DNA from: Helicobacter trogontum
GTDB taxonomy: Bacteria; Campylobacterota; Campylobacteria; Campylobacterales; Helicobacteraceae
Assembly: GCF_000765905.2 (NCBI RefSeq)
Contig: NZ_JRPL02000018.1
Span: 1-43,737 of the forward strand
Length of the DNA stretch: 43,737 nt
Reading direction: 5' to 3'
Part shown: one piece after another, positions 15,887-26,493 of the stretch
How the letters are laid out: every line of letters starts with the position of its first letter
Numbering within the stretch: the stretch's first letter is position 1
Program-made: the position numbers and the translations under genes
The notes under the pieces: model-generated
The model's database searches: none
Seen by the model: only the letters and a program-made list of their open reading frames with translations
What the model was told of the DNA's origin: nothing

Positions 15887-18163
15887 CTAAGTTACCACAT
15901 TTTTACATTCAACACATACTTTCGCATTTTCTTTTGTTTTATGCCAACAAAGCATACCGCTGCATTTAGGGCACTTCTCTGTGGTTGGCTCTGCATTTGT
16001 TATAAACTTACATGTCGGATAATTTGCACAACCATAAAAGATTCCTCGTTTAGATTTTCGTTCAAGTAGTTTTCCACCACATTTAGGACATGCTATGCTA
16101 AGTTCCTTTGGTTTTTCAAGCGGCTGTGCATTTTTACATTCTGGATAGCCACTACATGCTAAAAATTTACCTCTTTTACTCATCTTCACTATCATTGGAC
16201 GACCACACTTTTCACATGTTTCATCGCTTGTTTCAACTTCTTGTTTTTCCTTTTTTATAAATTTGCATTGAGGATAATTAGAACATGATACAAACTCCCC
16301 ATACCTCCCATTTCTTATTACGAGTTCATTGCCACACTCAGGACACATCTCCCCTGTTGGTTTCATAACCTTTTGAGATTTTATATTTGTTTTTCCTTTT
16401 GTAATCTTGTCTATAAAAGGTTCATAAAATTCCCATAACACTTCTTCCCATTTAAGCTTATTCTCAGCAATCCCATCAAGCTTAGATTCTAGAGCTGCAC
16501 TAAAACCACTATCAACTATTTCCTCAAACTCGGTTTCAAGCATTGCAATTACATTAAATGCGATATCTTGAACTACGAGCTGCTTTTTTTCTAATTCAAC
16601 ATATTTTCTATCTATTAGGATCTTAATCGTTGGTGCATATGTGCTTGGACGTCCTATGCCTAAACTTTCAAGCGTTTTAATAAGTCCTGCTTCTGAATAA
16701 TGAGGTGGTGGCTCAGTTGTCTTCTGTATACTCTGAATGTCTTTAAAATGTATTGCTTGTCCTTGCTGAAAATGAGGTAATAACTTATCTTTATCTGCAT
16801 TACCCAAGATTTTGTAGAAACCATCAAAAACTAATCTTCTGCCTGAAATCTTAAACTCACTATTTGCTCCCACAACACCAACACTAAGACTCTCAAAAAC
16901 CGCGTCTTTCATTTGTGAAGCCACAAAGCGATTAAAAATCAATGTATATAGTTTTAACTCATCATTACCAAGATAGTTTGCTGCAATTTGTGGCGTAAAA
17001 GACAGATTTGTTGGTCGTATCGCCTCATGTGCTTCTTGTGCACCTTTTTGTGTTGCCGTGTAAACTTTTGCCTTACTTGGTAGATAATCTACCCCAATAT
17101 GTGTGTTAATAAAATTTCTTGCATTCTCTAATGCTTCCTTTGCGATATTTAAACTATCTGTTCGCATATAAGTTATAACACCTGCTAGTCCATCCTTTGT
17201 TTTTACACCCTCATATAATTTTTGTGCAATACTCATTGTTTTTGTAGGTGAAAAACCAAGCAAATTCGAGCTTGCTTGTTGTAGTGTGGAGGTCATAAAT
17301 GGCGGTGGTGATTTTGTAATTCTTTCTTTTTGTTGGATAGATTCAACATGAAAGCTCTCTTTGTGTAGGATTGCAAGTATTTCCTCCACCTCTCCCCCAT
17401 CTTGCAATACGAGTTTTTCAATTTTTTTTTCTTTAAAGCGGACTAAGTCAAATGTAAAAGCCTCTTTGCTATCTCCTATTTCAGAATCTATGTTTGGAGT
17501 ATAATACGCCTCAATAAGGAAATAATCTTGTGGCTTAAATGCTCTAATCTCTTTTTCTCTATCCACCAGAATTTTTAATGCACTAGATTGTACCCTACCA
17601 GCACTCAATCCTCGGCTAATCTTTTGTGACAACAAACCACTAAGCTTAAAACCAACAATACGATCTAAAAGCCTCCTTGCCTGCTGTGCATTTACTCTAT
17701 CCATATCAATTAATCTTGGATTTTCTAAGGAATGGGTAATAGCTGATTTTGTAATCTCATGAAATACAATGCGTGGAAACTGCGCTATATCACCCTTTAA
17801 AGCTTCAACAATATGATAGCCAATAGCCTCACCCTCTCTGTCTTCATCGGTTGCAATATAAGTCACCTTTGCACTCTTGTGTAGATTTTGTATCTCTTTG
17901 ACTAATAATGCATGGTCTTTTGAAATATCATAGGTTGGTATGAAATGCTTGTCTTTGATTGTGATTCCAAAACGATGCTGTGGTAAATCTCTAATGTGCC
18001 CCTTTGAAGCAATCACTTCATAATCCTTGCCTAAGAAATTCTTAATCGTCCGTGCTTTTGCAGGTGATTCCACTATGATTAAATTCTTAGCATTTGTTGC
18101 TTTTTTGGTGCTTGTTTTTGCATTTTCTTTTGCAGTAGCTTTCTTTACTCTAGTGGTAGCCAT
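15887..18163 (-). CDS. topA: DNA topoisomerase I
   Basis: A 758-residue type IA topoisomerase that relaxes negative supercoils. The TOPRIM start is NLIIVESPAKARTIKNFLG, with acidic DEDREGEAIG. The catalytic Tyr is in GVITYMRTDS (around residue 330). The C-terminus carries four Cys4 zinc-ribbon units (CPECG, CEKCG, CPKCGG and CPKCSG groups), one more than the three common in E. coli-type enzymes. The first 25 residues are Lys-rich (RVKKATAKENAKTSTKKATN), a basic extension that may help DNA binding. The gene is divergent from rodA. Confidence 0.97.
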   Translation of the reverse strand: MATTRVKKATAKENAKTSTKKATNAKNLIIVESPAKARTIKNFLGKDYEVIASKGHIRDLPQHRFGITIKDKHFIPTYDISKDHALLVKEIQNLHKSAKVTYIATDEDREGEAIGYHIVEALKGDIAQFPRIVFHEITKSAITHSLENPRLIDMDRVNAQQARRLLDRIVGFKLSGLLSQKISRGLSAGRVQSSALKILVDREKEIRAFKPQDYFLIEAYYTPNIDSEIGDSKEAFTFDLVRFKEKKIEKLVLQDGGEVEEILAILHKESFHVESIQQKERITKSPPPFMTSTLQQASSNLLGFSPTKTMSIAQKLYEGVKTKDGLAGVITYMRTDSLNIAKEALENARNFINTHIGVDYLPSKAKVYTATQKGAQEAHEAIRPTNLSFTPQIAANYLGNDELKLYTLIFNRFVASQMKDAVFESLSVGVVGANSEFKISGRRLVFDGFYKILGNADKDKLLPHFQQGQAIHFKDIQSIQKTTEPPPHYSEAGLIKTLESLGIGRPSTYAPTIKILIDRKYVELEKKQLVVQDIAFNVIAMLETEFEEIVDSGFSAALESKLDGIAENKLKWEEVLWEFYEPFIDKITKGKTNIKSQKVMKPTGEMCPECGNELVIRNGRYGEFVSCSNYPQCKFIKKEKQEVETSDETCEKCGRPMIVKMSKRGKFLACSGYPECKNAQPLEKPKELSIACPKCGGKLLERKSKRGIFYGCANYPTCKFITNAEPTTEKCPKCSGMLCWHKTKENAKVCVECKNVVT

Positions 18164-18236
18164 AGGTATGCTTGCCTTTTATCTTTAATTGTAAAAATAG
18201 CTCACAATTCTAGCATATATTTCAAATATTTTTTAT

Positions 18237-18242
18237 TATAAT
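18237..18242 (+). promoter_or_regulatory. Candidate -10 box of rodA
   Basis: TATAAT 29 bases before the rodA start, in a T-rich context typical of Helicobacter vegetative promoters, which lack a strong -35. The ribosome-binding site AAGGAAAG follows. Confidence 0.55.
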
Positions 18243-18270
18243 ACAAAAAAGATTGCATTAAGGAAAGAAC

Positions 18271-19410
18271 TTGTTATTTGGCTCACGCATCACAACTCAT
18301 TTTGATTATATTTTAATTCTTTTAATCCTACCACTTATTTTCACAAGTCTATATCTACTCAGTGAAACCTCACAAACGCTTTTAATACGACAATCAAGTT
18401 ATGCATTTTTGGGGATTTTCATATTTTTATTTATATTTTTTATCCCATTTCGCTACCTCTACAAGGGTGTTGTGGTATTTTATATTGTCTGCATACTGCT
18501 TTTACTTGCCGTCGAAGTGATAGGAACTACAAAGCTTGGAGCACAAAGATGGATAAATATAGGTGGATTTTCACTGCAGCCAAGTGAGCCTGTAAAAATT
18601 GCTGTTGTATTATTTTTGGCACATTATGTGCAAAAAAATCCACCGCCAGAGGAAGGATATGGCTGGATTGAGTTTTTCAAGATTAACATATTTATCCTTA
18701 TTCCCTTTTTTCTTATATTAATTGAACCAGATCTAGGTAGCGCTATAATTGTGCTTGTCATGGGATATGGTATGCTTTTTATTATTGGTGTGCATAAAAA
18801 GGTATGGCTAACTTGTATTATTGCAGGTTTGCTATTTTCACCCATTGCATTTAAATTTGTGTTAAAACCATATCAAGTTGATAGAATCATGAAGCTTGTA
18901 AGTGGAAACACAAGCTCTCAAGTACAACAAAGCTTGATTGCTGTTGGTAGTGGTGGCTTAACAGGGAGAAATTATGAGGATGCAACACAAGCAAATTTAA
19001 AATTTCTACCCGTTGCAACAAGTGATTTTATTTTTGCACATTTTGCAGAACGTTTTGGCTTTCTTGGATCATGTGCTTTAATCGCTTTGTATTTATTTAT
19101 TGTGTTGCACTTACTTTCTTTTTGTTTTTTAGATTCGCAAGATTATTTTTTAAAGGTTATTGCAAGTTGTCTTGCAATGCTGTTTTTCGTCTATACTTCA
19201 GTAAATATTGCAATGACAATAGAGTTAGCTCCAGTAGTTGGGATACCTCTACCATTATTTAGCTATGGTGGGAGTAGTTTTATTACCTTTGTGATACTTA
19301 TTGCTATGTTTGAGAATGCTGCTACATTCCGTTTTAGTTTTAGTAACTTTAAAGAAACAACACCTTTTGGTAATTTTATGCGTATTCCTAAAAGACGAAT
19401 GAAACATTAA
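18271..19410 (+). CDS. rodA: Rod-shape SEDS glycosyltransferase RodA
   Basis: A 379-residue SEDS family peptidoglycan polymerase (RodA/MrdB) with about ten membrane spans. Conserved stretches are GAQRWINIGGFSLQPSEPVK, LIEPDLGSA (with the key Asp), the GxGxxGRN-like VGSGGLTGRNYEDATQ, and PVVGIPLPLFSYGGSS. It polymerises glycan strands for cell elongation together with PBP2. The length is typical. The start is TTG, preceded by AAGGAAAG. ftsW lies 180 bases downstream on the same strand. Confidence 0.93.
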   Translation: MLFGSRITTHFDYILILLILPLIFTSLYLLSETSQTLLIRQSSYAFLGIFIFLFIFFIPFRYLYKGVVVFYIVCILLLLAVEVIGTTKLGAQRWINIGGFSLQPSEPVKIAVVLFLAHYVQKNPPPEEGYGWIEFFKINIFILIPFFLILIEPDLGSAIIVLVMGYGMLFIIGVHKKVWLTCIIAGLLFSPIAFKFVLKPYQVDRIMKLVSGNTSSQVQQSLIAVGSGGLTGRNYEDATQANLKFLPVATSDFIFAHFAERFGFLGSCALIALYLFIVLHLLSFCFLDSQDYFLKVIASCLAMLFFVYTSVNIAMTIELAPVVGIPLPLFSYGGSSFITFVILIAMFENAATFRFSFSNFKETTPFGNFMRIPKRRMKH

Positions 19411-19589
19411 AAGTATCATAGTTCTACTGCAGGAGCTTGAATCTGGCGTATTCTTTTGCAAGAGCTACCCTTAATAGCTCAAATGCTAATAGAATCTAGC
19501 AACAGAATCTAACTGCTATTAAATCTTTTGCAATAGCTCTATCTCATAAATTTAAAAAATTATGGAGTTTTTGGTATATAATAGATGCC

Positions 19590-20783
19590 TTGATTTTCAA
19601 GAATAACTTTTACAAGGTTTTTAGTTTGGCAGATACTCGTCTCTTTTTTCTTGTTACTATATTGCTTGGCATTACTATATGTATGAGCTATTCCCTCTCA
19701 TCTTATGCTGTGTTATATTATGGTTATGGGCAGTTTCATTTTCTCTATCGTGAACTTTTTGCTAGCTGTCTTGGTATTATGCTTATGTGGGGGTTATCCT
19801 ATTTTAACGTAGAAAAACATTTGTTTGGTTTTGGGATATTGCTCTTTGTTATATCGCTTATCGTTATTATTATACTGCCATTTTTACCTGATAGTTACGC
19901 AACAAGCGCAGGTGGAGCAAAGCGGTGGCTTCGTTTGCCAAATATATCATTTGCTCCCTTGGAATTTTTTAAAATAGGCTATATTATATTTATTGCATGG
20001 AGCTTTAGCCGCAAGTTTAATAACCCAAATGCCCTGCCTTTTTTGGAACAACTTGAAATCCTAATTCCACATTTATTTGTTTTTATGTTTGTTGCAATCT
20101 TGATTTCTACGTTACAAAATGACTTGGGGCAAATTATCTTATTAGCCCTTGTGTTTATTATTATGCTGATTTGTGCTGGCGGTAGGTTTTCGCTTTTTAC
20201 ACTCACGCTTGGTGTTGTATCCATTATGGGGACAATACTTATCGTAACGAGTCCACACAGGATAAAAAGAGTGCGTGAATGGTGGATAAATATCGAAACC
20301 CTCATTCACTCATATGCTCCAAACTTTTCATTGCTTAATGATGGTATTGATACTGGTGGACAGGTGCAAAATGCTGCTTATGCGTTCTATAATGGTGGGC
20401 ACTTTGGTGTTGGTATTGGTGAGAGCATTGTCAAATTAGGTTTTTTAGGAGAAGTACATACAGATATGATTCTTGCTGGTATTAGTGAGGAGCTTGGTCT
20501 ATTTGGTCTTTTGGTATGTGTTGCAATTGTTTTTGCAATTATTTTTAGAATCCTTAAAATTGCATTTCGTTTGCAAAAAAATTTCTACTCACTATTTTGC
20601 GTTGGTGTTGCAGGACTAATTGGCTTTAGTTTTCTTATTAATGCTTTTGGTGAAACTGGTATTGTCCCCATCAAAGGTATGGCTGTACCATTTTTGAGTT
20701 ATGGTGGGAGTAGCTTGCTTGCACTATGTATTGCCATTGGATTGGTGTTGGCTTTATCAACAAAAGTAAATTTGAATAAATGA
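19590..20783 (+). CDS. ftsW: Septal SEDS glycosyltransferase FtsW
   Basis: A 397-residue SEDS family protein of the FtsW branch, the septal peptidoglycan polymerase acting with PBP3. Features: GGAKRWLRLPNISFAPLEFFK, LQNDLGQI with the catalytic Asp, FYNGGHFGVGIGESIVKLGF, and MAVPFLSYGGSSLLA. About ten membrane spans. The start is uncertain: TTG 19590, or TTG 19626 with ACAAGG upstream, which would remove 12 residues. It follows rodA and is 22 bases before xseA, so the two share a transcript. Confidence 0.88.
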   Translation: MIFKNNFYKVFSLADTRLFFLVTILLGITICMSYSLSSYAVLYYGYGQFHFLYRELFASCLGIMLMWGLSYFNVEKHLFGFGILLFVISLIVIIILPFLPDSYATSAGGAKRWLRLPNISFAPLEFFKIGYIIFIAWSFSRKFNNPNALPFLEQLEILIPHLFVFMFVAILISTLQNDLGQIILLALVFIIMLICAGGRFSLFTLTLGVVSIMGTILIVTSPHRIKRVREWWINIETLIHSYAPNFSLLNDGIDTGGQVQNAAYAFYNGGHFGVGIGESIVKLGFLGEVHTDMILAGISEELGLFGLLVCVAIVFAIIFRILKIAFRLQKNFYSLFCVGVAGLIGFSFLINAFGETGIVPIKGMAVPFLSYGGSSLLALCIAIGLVLALSTKVNLNK

Positions 20784-20805
20784 TTTTTTAAAATAAGGAT
20801 ATATT

Positions 20806-22251
20806 ATGCATCCGCAGCCTCAGATTCCTTTGATATTGCAAGTAAGTCAACTCACAATGCAGATAAAGTCATTACTTGAGAGTGATTTTAGCTATGTTGA
20901 GGTTCAAGGTGAGGTAAGTGGCTTTACACATCATAATAGTGGGCATATCTATTTCAATTTGAAAGATGAGCATGCTACAATTGCTTGCACTTTTTTCCGT
21001 CATAATTCTCGGAACAATCCAATTAAATTACAAAATGGCGATAAAATTATTGCAAAAGGTAGTATTAGTGTCTTCCCACCACGCGGAACATATAATCTAA
21101 ACATCATTAAATGTGTCCATAGTGGCATTGGTGATTTAAAAGTGCAATATGAGGCATTAAAAAAAGATCTAGAAGCACGTAATTATTTTTGTAAAAATAA
21201 ACCCTTGCCAAAATTTCCCAAAAGAATTATTTTACTCACAAGTAAGACCAGTGCAGCTCTGCAAGACATGATAAAAGTAGCAAGTAGGCGTTTTTGCCTT
21301 TGTGAATTTATCCTTATTAATACGCTAACGCAAGGACGTGAAGCAAAATATTCTATCGCAAAGAATCTTGCCTATGCAGATCGACTTGGTGCTGATATTT
21401 TGGTACTTGCAAGAGGTGGTGGAAGCATTGAGGATTTGTGGAGTTTTAATGAAATGGAGGTGTTAGAAGCAATATTTGCATGTAAAACTCCTGTGGTATC
21501 AGCAATCGGACATGAAATAGATTACCTCCTTAGTGATTATGTAGCCGATGTGCGTGCTCCAACGCCAAGTGCGGCTATGGAAATGATTTTGCAAGATAAA
21601 GATAACCTCATTACACAATTATGCGATATGGAATCTCTCCTTACACATAAAATGCAAACACATATCACACATAAAAAATCAATACTTAATCATTTAACAC
21701 AAAACCTTGAGATTTTAAATCCATTGCAAAAAATAGAGCAATATCAAGCAATACTACAAACACTTACACGCAGCCTAAAAGATTCTATAAAATGGTTTTA
21801 TACACAAAAAAAATACATCCTATCACAACAGCAAGAACGTTTAGAGCTGGCAAAACCAACGCAAAAATTACTTGTCATGAAAACAGATATAAAGACTTTA
21901 AGAGCAGCACTTAATGCACAATTTATGTATTTTATTGAACAAAAAGCAAACAAACAAAAACAACTATATTCTGATCTTGAAAATACCATGCTTCATGTCA
22001 TCACAAGAAAAAAAGCTATGCTTACTTTTAATCTTAATATGTCGATGCAACATGCCTTACAACAAAAAAGGCTCATGATAAATAACCTCATGGATATGCT
22101 GCATACTCTAGATCCTAGTAAAAAAACACAGCATGGATTTGCACAAATTTTAAAGGATAACAAGCTTATACAAGTATGTGAATTACAAAATGATGATATT
22201 ATTGAGATTGTTGATCCTAGCGGAATACGAAAGGCACGTATTTTAAGTTAG
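20806..22251 (+). CDS. xseA: Exodeoxyribonuclease VII large subunit
   Basis: A 481-residue XseA. The N-terminal OB-fold (VEVQGEVSGFTHHNSGHIYF) binds single-stranded DNA. The catalytic domain has LVLARGGGSIEDLWSFNE and VVSAIGHEIDYLLSDYVADV. A long helical coiled-coil part follows, ending with the KKTQHGFAQIL block and VDPSGIRKARIL typical of the C-terminus. Together with XseB it degrades single-stranded DNA; xseB is not in the window. Start: ATG with AAGGAT upstream. Confidence 0.95.
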   Translation: MHPQPQIPLILQVSQLTMQIKSLLESDFSYVEVQGEVSGFTHHNSGHIYFNLKDEHATIACTFFRHNSRNNPIKLQNGDKIIAKGSISVFPPRGTYNLNIIKCVHSGIGDLKVQYEALKKDLEARNYFCKNKPLPKFPKRIILLTSKTSAALQDMIKVASRRFCLCEFILINTLTQGREAKYSIAKNLAYADRLGADILVLARGGGSIEDLWSFNEMEVLEAIFACKTPVVSAIGHEIDYLLSDYVADVRAPTPSAAMEMILQDKDNLITQLCDMESLLTHKMQTHITHKKSILNHLTQNLEILNPLQKIEQYQAILQTLTRSLKDSIKWFYTQKKYILSQQQERLELAKPTQKLLVMKTDIKTLRAALNAQFMYFIEQKANKQKQLYSDLENTMLHVITRKKAMLTFNLNMSMQHALQQKRLMINNLMDMLHTLDPSKKTQHGFAQILKDNKLIQVCELQNDDIIEIVDPSGIRKARILS

Positions 22252-22998
22252 AAATTATAGAATCCAACCTTAGATCTTATAAAATTAAGGGGTTTATCTA
22301 TTTGTATCTAAGCTTATATTTTTAAAGGAGATTATAGATTATAATGTGGCAACTTTTTTAAGATCTAACTTTAATTTAACAAAGAATTTTTGTCTTTTTA
22401 AGGATTAAAGCAATAAAGGGTAAAATATTACACACTCTGTGTATTTGCATGTGCCACCCTAGATAGTTAAAGTTGGTTGTTTATGCGTATTTCTTTTGCA
22501 ATATCTTAATTCTATCCATACTTTTTGCGTATAAAATTATAGCTTTGATGTGTAAGTTTCGTGTGTAGTTTCAGGAATATCATAAAATACGTTTAAAAGC
22601 TAAAGCCTCGCAAATACAGCTTAATATGAAGTAAATTATAGAATGTCGAACGTTGCATAAATTCTGAAGTCTTATCCAATGTTGTTACAATACAGAAACT
22701 ACCAAAAAAGATAAAGATAAAAAAAGGCTTATGAGACATTTTGATACGCTGCAAAGATCTATAAAAACGCGTGTTTGCTGATTACAAATTTTAATCATTC
22801 TCAAAGCAAAATATAATCTAAATTTATTGCAAAAATAACTTTCTTCATTATATCAAGTCTTTAACATAAAAAACAACAAAAAACATATAGATTCACCCAT
22901 ATCCTATCTAGTCAGCCAGGTTCTATGTTGAAATCATGGCAACAACTACTTTTGCCTCTTGTCATTTATACTTATATGGAATTTATAAAAATTAAAAT
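22252..22998. other. Long intergenic region, no gene recognised
   Basis: About 750 bases between the ends of the convergent xseA and galE genes. It contains stops in all frames and no RNA gene or mobile element that I recognise. The size is unusual for a convergent pair and suggests decayed coding sequence. Confidence 0.5.
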
Positions 22999-24036
22999 CT
23001 ATTTTTCTTGTTCCTGCATCTTAAGGAAAAGTTCCCATCGATATGCACTTTCAACAATCTTTGCAAGATCATTATATTGTGGTTTCCATTCTGTATTTTT
23101 TAAAAGTTTCGCATTACTTGCAATAAGCGTTGCAGGATCCCCAGCACGTCTACCCGTAGTATAAACCTTAAAGTGATTTTTGCTGACTTCCTTCACACAC
23201 TCAATCACCTCTTTTACACTAAAGCCTATTCCATACCCAACATTAAATACTTCGCCAAGCGGACCTAAGGCATTTTGCAGTAATTTGTAAGCTTCGATGT
23301 GCGCCATAGATAAATCATCAACATGTATGTAATCACGCACACAAGTGCCATCTTGTGTGTGATAATTTGTCCCATAAATACTCATACCCTCACGCTTTCC
23401 TACCGCACACTCACACGCAACTTTAATGAGATGAGTAGCATTTTTTACACGCTGCCCCAACGCTCTACCTGCAGTATAATCATTGATCATACTTGCACCC
23501 GCAACATTAAAGTAACGCAAAATAACATAATTGATCTTAGCAGATTCTGCTATATCTTGTAACATGGTTTCCACCATAAGCTTACTCCAACCATAAGGGT
23601 TAATTGGCTTTAAGGGACAAGATTCTGTGACAGGAATATGCTCTTCACTTGGTTCACCATAAACTGCTGCTGTACTTGAGAATATGAAATTTTTCACTTT
23701 ATATTTCACACAACATGAAAGCAAATTAAGTGTTTTAGAAGTGTTGTTCGTGTAGTAGAGAATAGGATCTTCTACTGATTGCGCTACGCTAATAAATGCA
23801 CCAAAATGTAGCACGGTATCAATTTTGTATTGTTTAAAAACTTCCTCGCAATTACCCAAATCTTCACGCACAAGTCGCACCCGATCTCCAAACTGATGTT
23901 TTAAATACTCATAGTTCTTTAAAAAACCCGTTGAAAGGTTATCTACAATAATAATTTCAGCTTCTGTGTGTTGCAAGAAATGGAGTGCACAATGTGATCC
24001 AATATAGCCACAACCACCCGTAAAAAGTATCTTCAT
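22999..24036 (-). CDS. galE: UDP-glucose 4-epimerase
   Basis: A 345-residue extended SDR enzyme interconverting UDP-glucose and UDP-galactose for lipopolysaccharide or glycan synthesis. It has the NAD-binding loop FTGGCGYIGSHCAL, the catalytic Ser/Tyr/Lys in FSSTAAVYG and NPYGWSKLMVE, the substrate part YFNVAGA, and the C-terminal AGDPATLIASNAK. Length is as expected. It is monocistronic, with an ATG start at 24036. Confidence 0.95.
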   Translation of the reverse strand: MKILFTGGCGYIGSHCALHFLQHTEAEIIIVDNLSTGFLKNYEYLKHQFGDRVRLVREDLGNCEEVFKQYKIDTVLHFGAFISVAQSVEDPILYYTNNTSKTLNLLSCCVKYKVKNFIFSSTAAVYGEPSEEHIPVTESCPLKPINPYGWSKLMVETMLQDIAESAKINYVILRYFNVAGASMINDYTAGRALGQRVKNATHLIKVACECAVGKREGMSIYGTNYHTQDGTCVRDYIHVDDLSMAHIEAYKLLQNALGPLGEVFNVGYGIGFSVKEVIECVKEVSKNHFKVYTTGRRAGDPATLIASNAKLLKNTEWKPQYNDLAKIVESAYRWELFLKMQEQEK

Positions 24037-24117
24037 AATTTTCCCTCATATCTTAAAATCAATTTACATTATAACATTATAATGCTACTTTCAGTTTAAC
24101 TCATATAGAGGGATATT

Positions 24118-24588
24118 ATGGAATCTGTTTTTGATAATAAAACTTTAAGTATGTCGATTCTGGCGACACCAGAACATGTAAATTTTAATGGCGTAATGCA
24201 TGGTGGCAATTTATTAAAAATGTTAGATGGCGTTGCCTATACATGTGCAACGCGATATTGTGGTATAGGCGTAGTAACACTTAGTGTTGATAGGGTGCTG
24301 TTTAAAAGCCCAATAAAAATAGGGAATCTTATCCATTTTCTTGCATCAATAAATTATACTGGCACAACAAGTGTTGAAGTCGGTATCCGTGTGGTGGCAG
24401 AAGATATTGCAAGACAAACGGTCACGCACTGCAATAGTTCTTATTTTACAATGGTGGCTATAGACTCCAATGGTAAGCCAACAAAAGTTCCACAATTGAT
24501 ACCAGAGACTGATGAGGAAAAAAGACGGTTTGAAGCAGGAAGACTTCGCAGAGAAGCAAGTAAAGCAAAATTAAGAAATAAGAAATAA
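24118..24588 (+). CDS. Acyl-CoA thioesterase, YciA-like hotdog protein
   Basis: A 156-residue single hotdog-fold acyl-CoA thioesterase. Key blocks: HVNFNGVMHGGNLLKMLDGVA (helix with the catalytic Asp), VTLSVDRVLFKSPIKIGN, and the end SYFTMVAIDSNGKPTKVPQL. Members hydrolyse a range of acyl-CoAs in the cytoplasm, in hexamers. The C-terminal tail is basic (KRRFEAGRLRREASKAK). It is divergent from galE. Confidence 0.88.
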   Translation: MESVFDNKTLSMSILATPEHVNFNGVMHGGNLLKMLDGVAYTCATRYCGIGVVTLSVDRVLFKSPIKIGNLIHFLASINYTGTTSVEVGIRVVAEDIARQTVTHCNSSYFTMVAIDSNGKPTKVPQLIPETDEEKRRFEAGRLRREASKAKLRNKK

Positions 24589-25024
24589 CATTAGACAATA
24601 TTGAAACTAGTTTTATTTCGCATAACCTCTAGAATGCGTATCTTATAGAAGGATGGCATACTAGAAAATGTCGTGATACTCATTATTAAGTATTCTGCGG
24701 TTTGTATTATGGAGTAATATTTATTTTTCTTATTTGATTTCTTATCATATATTACACAACCATATACGCTCCACCATATCCAAAAACTTACAATATCAAG
24801 CACTTATTTATCTACTCAAAGTTATATCTCTTGGTATTTATAAGCTGTTTTTAATCTCTATACTCAAATTATTAAAAATATTCTTTCCACTCCTTTTATA
24901 ATTAAATATTTAATAGATTAAAGGTTCTAATAAGTTTCCTGTATGCCTAACACACATAAGATTACCGCCCACTCTTTGATATCTTGTTTTAATTCTACAA
25001 AGTTTGTCTACCTAAATCATCACC
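24589..25024. other. Intergenic region without a recognisable gene
   Basis: About 435 bases between the convergent thioesterase gene and the ArsB-type transporter gene. No gene or RNA recognised. Confidence 0.5.
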
Positions 25025-26493
25025 TCAAAGACTACTTAAAACCGCATAGGCTATAACCCCACACAATCCAATGCAAAGCATAAGTGGCACAACAAGCAAT
25101 GCCACCATCATATATCGCCAAAAGCCAATATAGATTCCATATCTCTTAAGGCTGAAAAGCCAAAGCAATGTCGCCAATGAGCCTATAGGAGTAAGCTTTG
25201 CACCAACATTACATCCCAAAAGATGCGCATAAATAAGTAATTGTTGAGATTTTAAAGCAGCAGAATCTAGCATATTGGAATCTAAAGAAGTGAGGTTTAC
25301 AAAATCCATCAAAGCAAGATTCCCAAGCATAACCATCGGTAGATTATTAATAAGGCTTGAGCCAATAGAACTAAGTATCCCGACACTAAATATCTGCATA
25401 ATTTGTGAATGTATTAAGGTATTTGTAGAAGAATTATTTGCAAAAGGCTTACCTAGAAAATAATCAAAAATATCTCGCACAAAAGAACTTGAATGATGCA
25501 GCCCAAATACTACGACAAAAAGCCCCAAAGAAAATACAACTATCCCGAATGGAGAAGTTTTAAGACAAGACAAGACAAGACATCAATCCTCTTATACCCA
25601 AAGATAAGGCTAAGCAAGGCACATAAAAGTGTAAATAAAGAAAGTGGGAGCGCAAATATATTAGCTATAAAAATTCCACATAAAAGCAAAACAAGCAAAA
25701 TAAAACAAACAATAATTATACTTTTTTGTGACATTGAACTAGTTTTTCTCATATCAGAATCGACATGCCTAAACTCCAAATTTGTAGTTCCCATGATTCT
25801 AACTTTTAAAACCTTAGGTAATCTTTTACGCACGATAACAAAAAAACACAGACTTGCAAAAATAATAAAAAGCTGGGGCAATGCCATAATAATACTAAAC
25901 TCTAAGGCATTGAGATGAAAAAAATGCAATGCAATAATATTGGTAAGATTTGAAATAACAAAAGCATTTGAAGCAAAATCACTTATAAAACTAACAACAA
26001 GCAAAAAAATCACAAGTGGAGTAAAAAAGTTTGACTTTGTATTTCGTGTGTTATCTTTAGAATCTTCACTAGATTCTAAAGATCTAGAATCTAGCTTACC
26101 AAAAAGAGCGATAATAAGTGGTGTTAAGATTAAAATTGCACCATCATTGGCAAAAAATGCTCCCAAGAATCCTCCAAAAAGCACAATAAACACATAGAAC
26201 TTGAAACTAGAAATCAATCCATCCTCTCCTTTTTCACCCAAAAACACAAGAATTTTGTAAGCTAAAAAATCAAAAAATAAAAGTTTTTCAAGAGTAATGC
26301 AAAAGATTATTAACCCAACAAGAGTTAATGTGCTATCCCATACCATGCCCCACACAAACACTATATGAGTCATATCCACAACTCCAAACACTAAACAAAA
26401 TGCTGCTCCAAGAACGCTATATGCCCATAATGGCAAATTAAAAGGACGAATATAAACACAAAGCATGGTTAAAATAAAAATTACAAAACCCAT
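25025..26493 (-). CDS. ArsB-type ion transporter split by a five-base repeat (phase-OFF)
   Basis: A membrane transporter of the ArsB/ion-transporter superfamily, in two frames. The N-terminal part (from ATG 26493 or 26499) has about eight spans and the conserved FFANDGAILILTPLIIALF and DFASNAFVISNLTN. It runs into a stop at 25540 shortly after the repeat. The C-terminal part, open from 25573 to 25025, begins KTSPFGIVVFSLGLFVVV and includes SSIGSSLINNLPMVMLGN and LGCNVGAKLTPIGSLATLLW, the typical second half. They meet at four tandem GTCTT units (coding strand, 25581-25562). With three or six units the frames join as DVLSCLKTSPF, giving an intact protein of about 480 residues. With four, it is off. 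The gene probably exports arsenite or related anions; no arsR or arsC is nearby. Confidence 0.8.
25562..25581. repeat. Pentanucleotide repeat (AAGAC)4, phase-variation tract
   Basis: Four perfect tandem AAGAC units on the plus strand (GTCTT in the coding direction), inside the ArsB-type gene. The unit length is not a multiple of three, so each gain or loss by slippage changes the reading frame. Confidence 0.9.

Noticed and set aside
19411-19589. Possible tRNA or small RNA between rodA and ftsW
   Set aside because: No cloverleaf, TTCGA-type loop or terminator could be fitted; only the AGAATCT word recurs.
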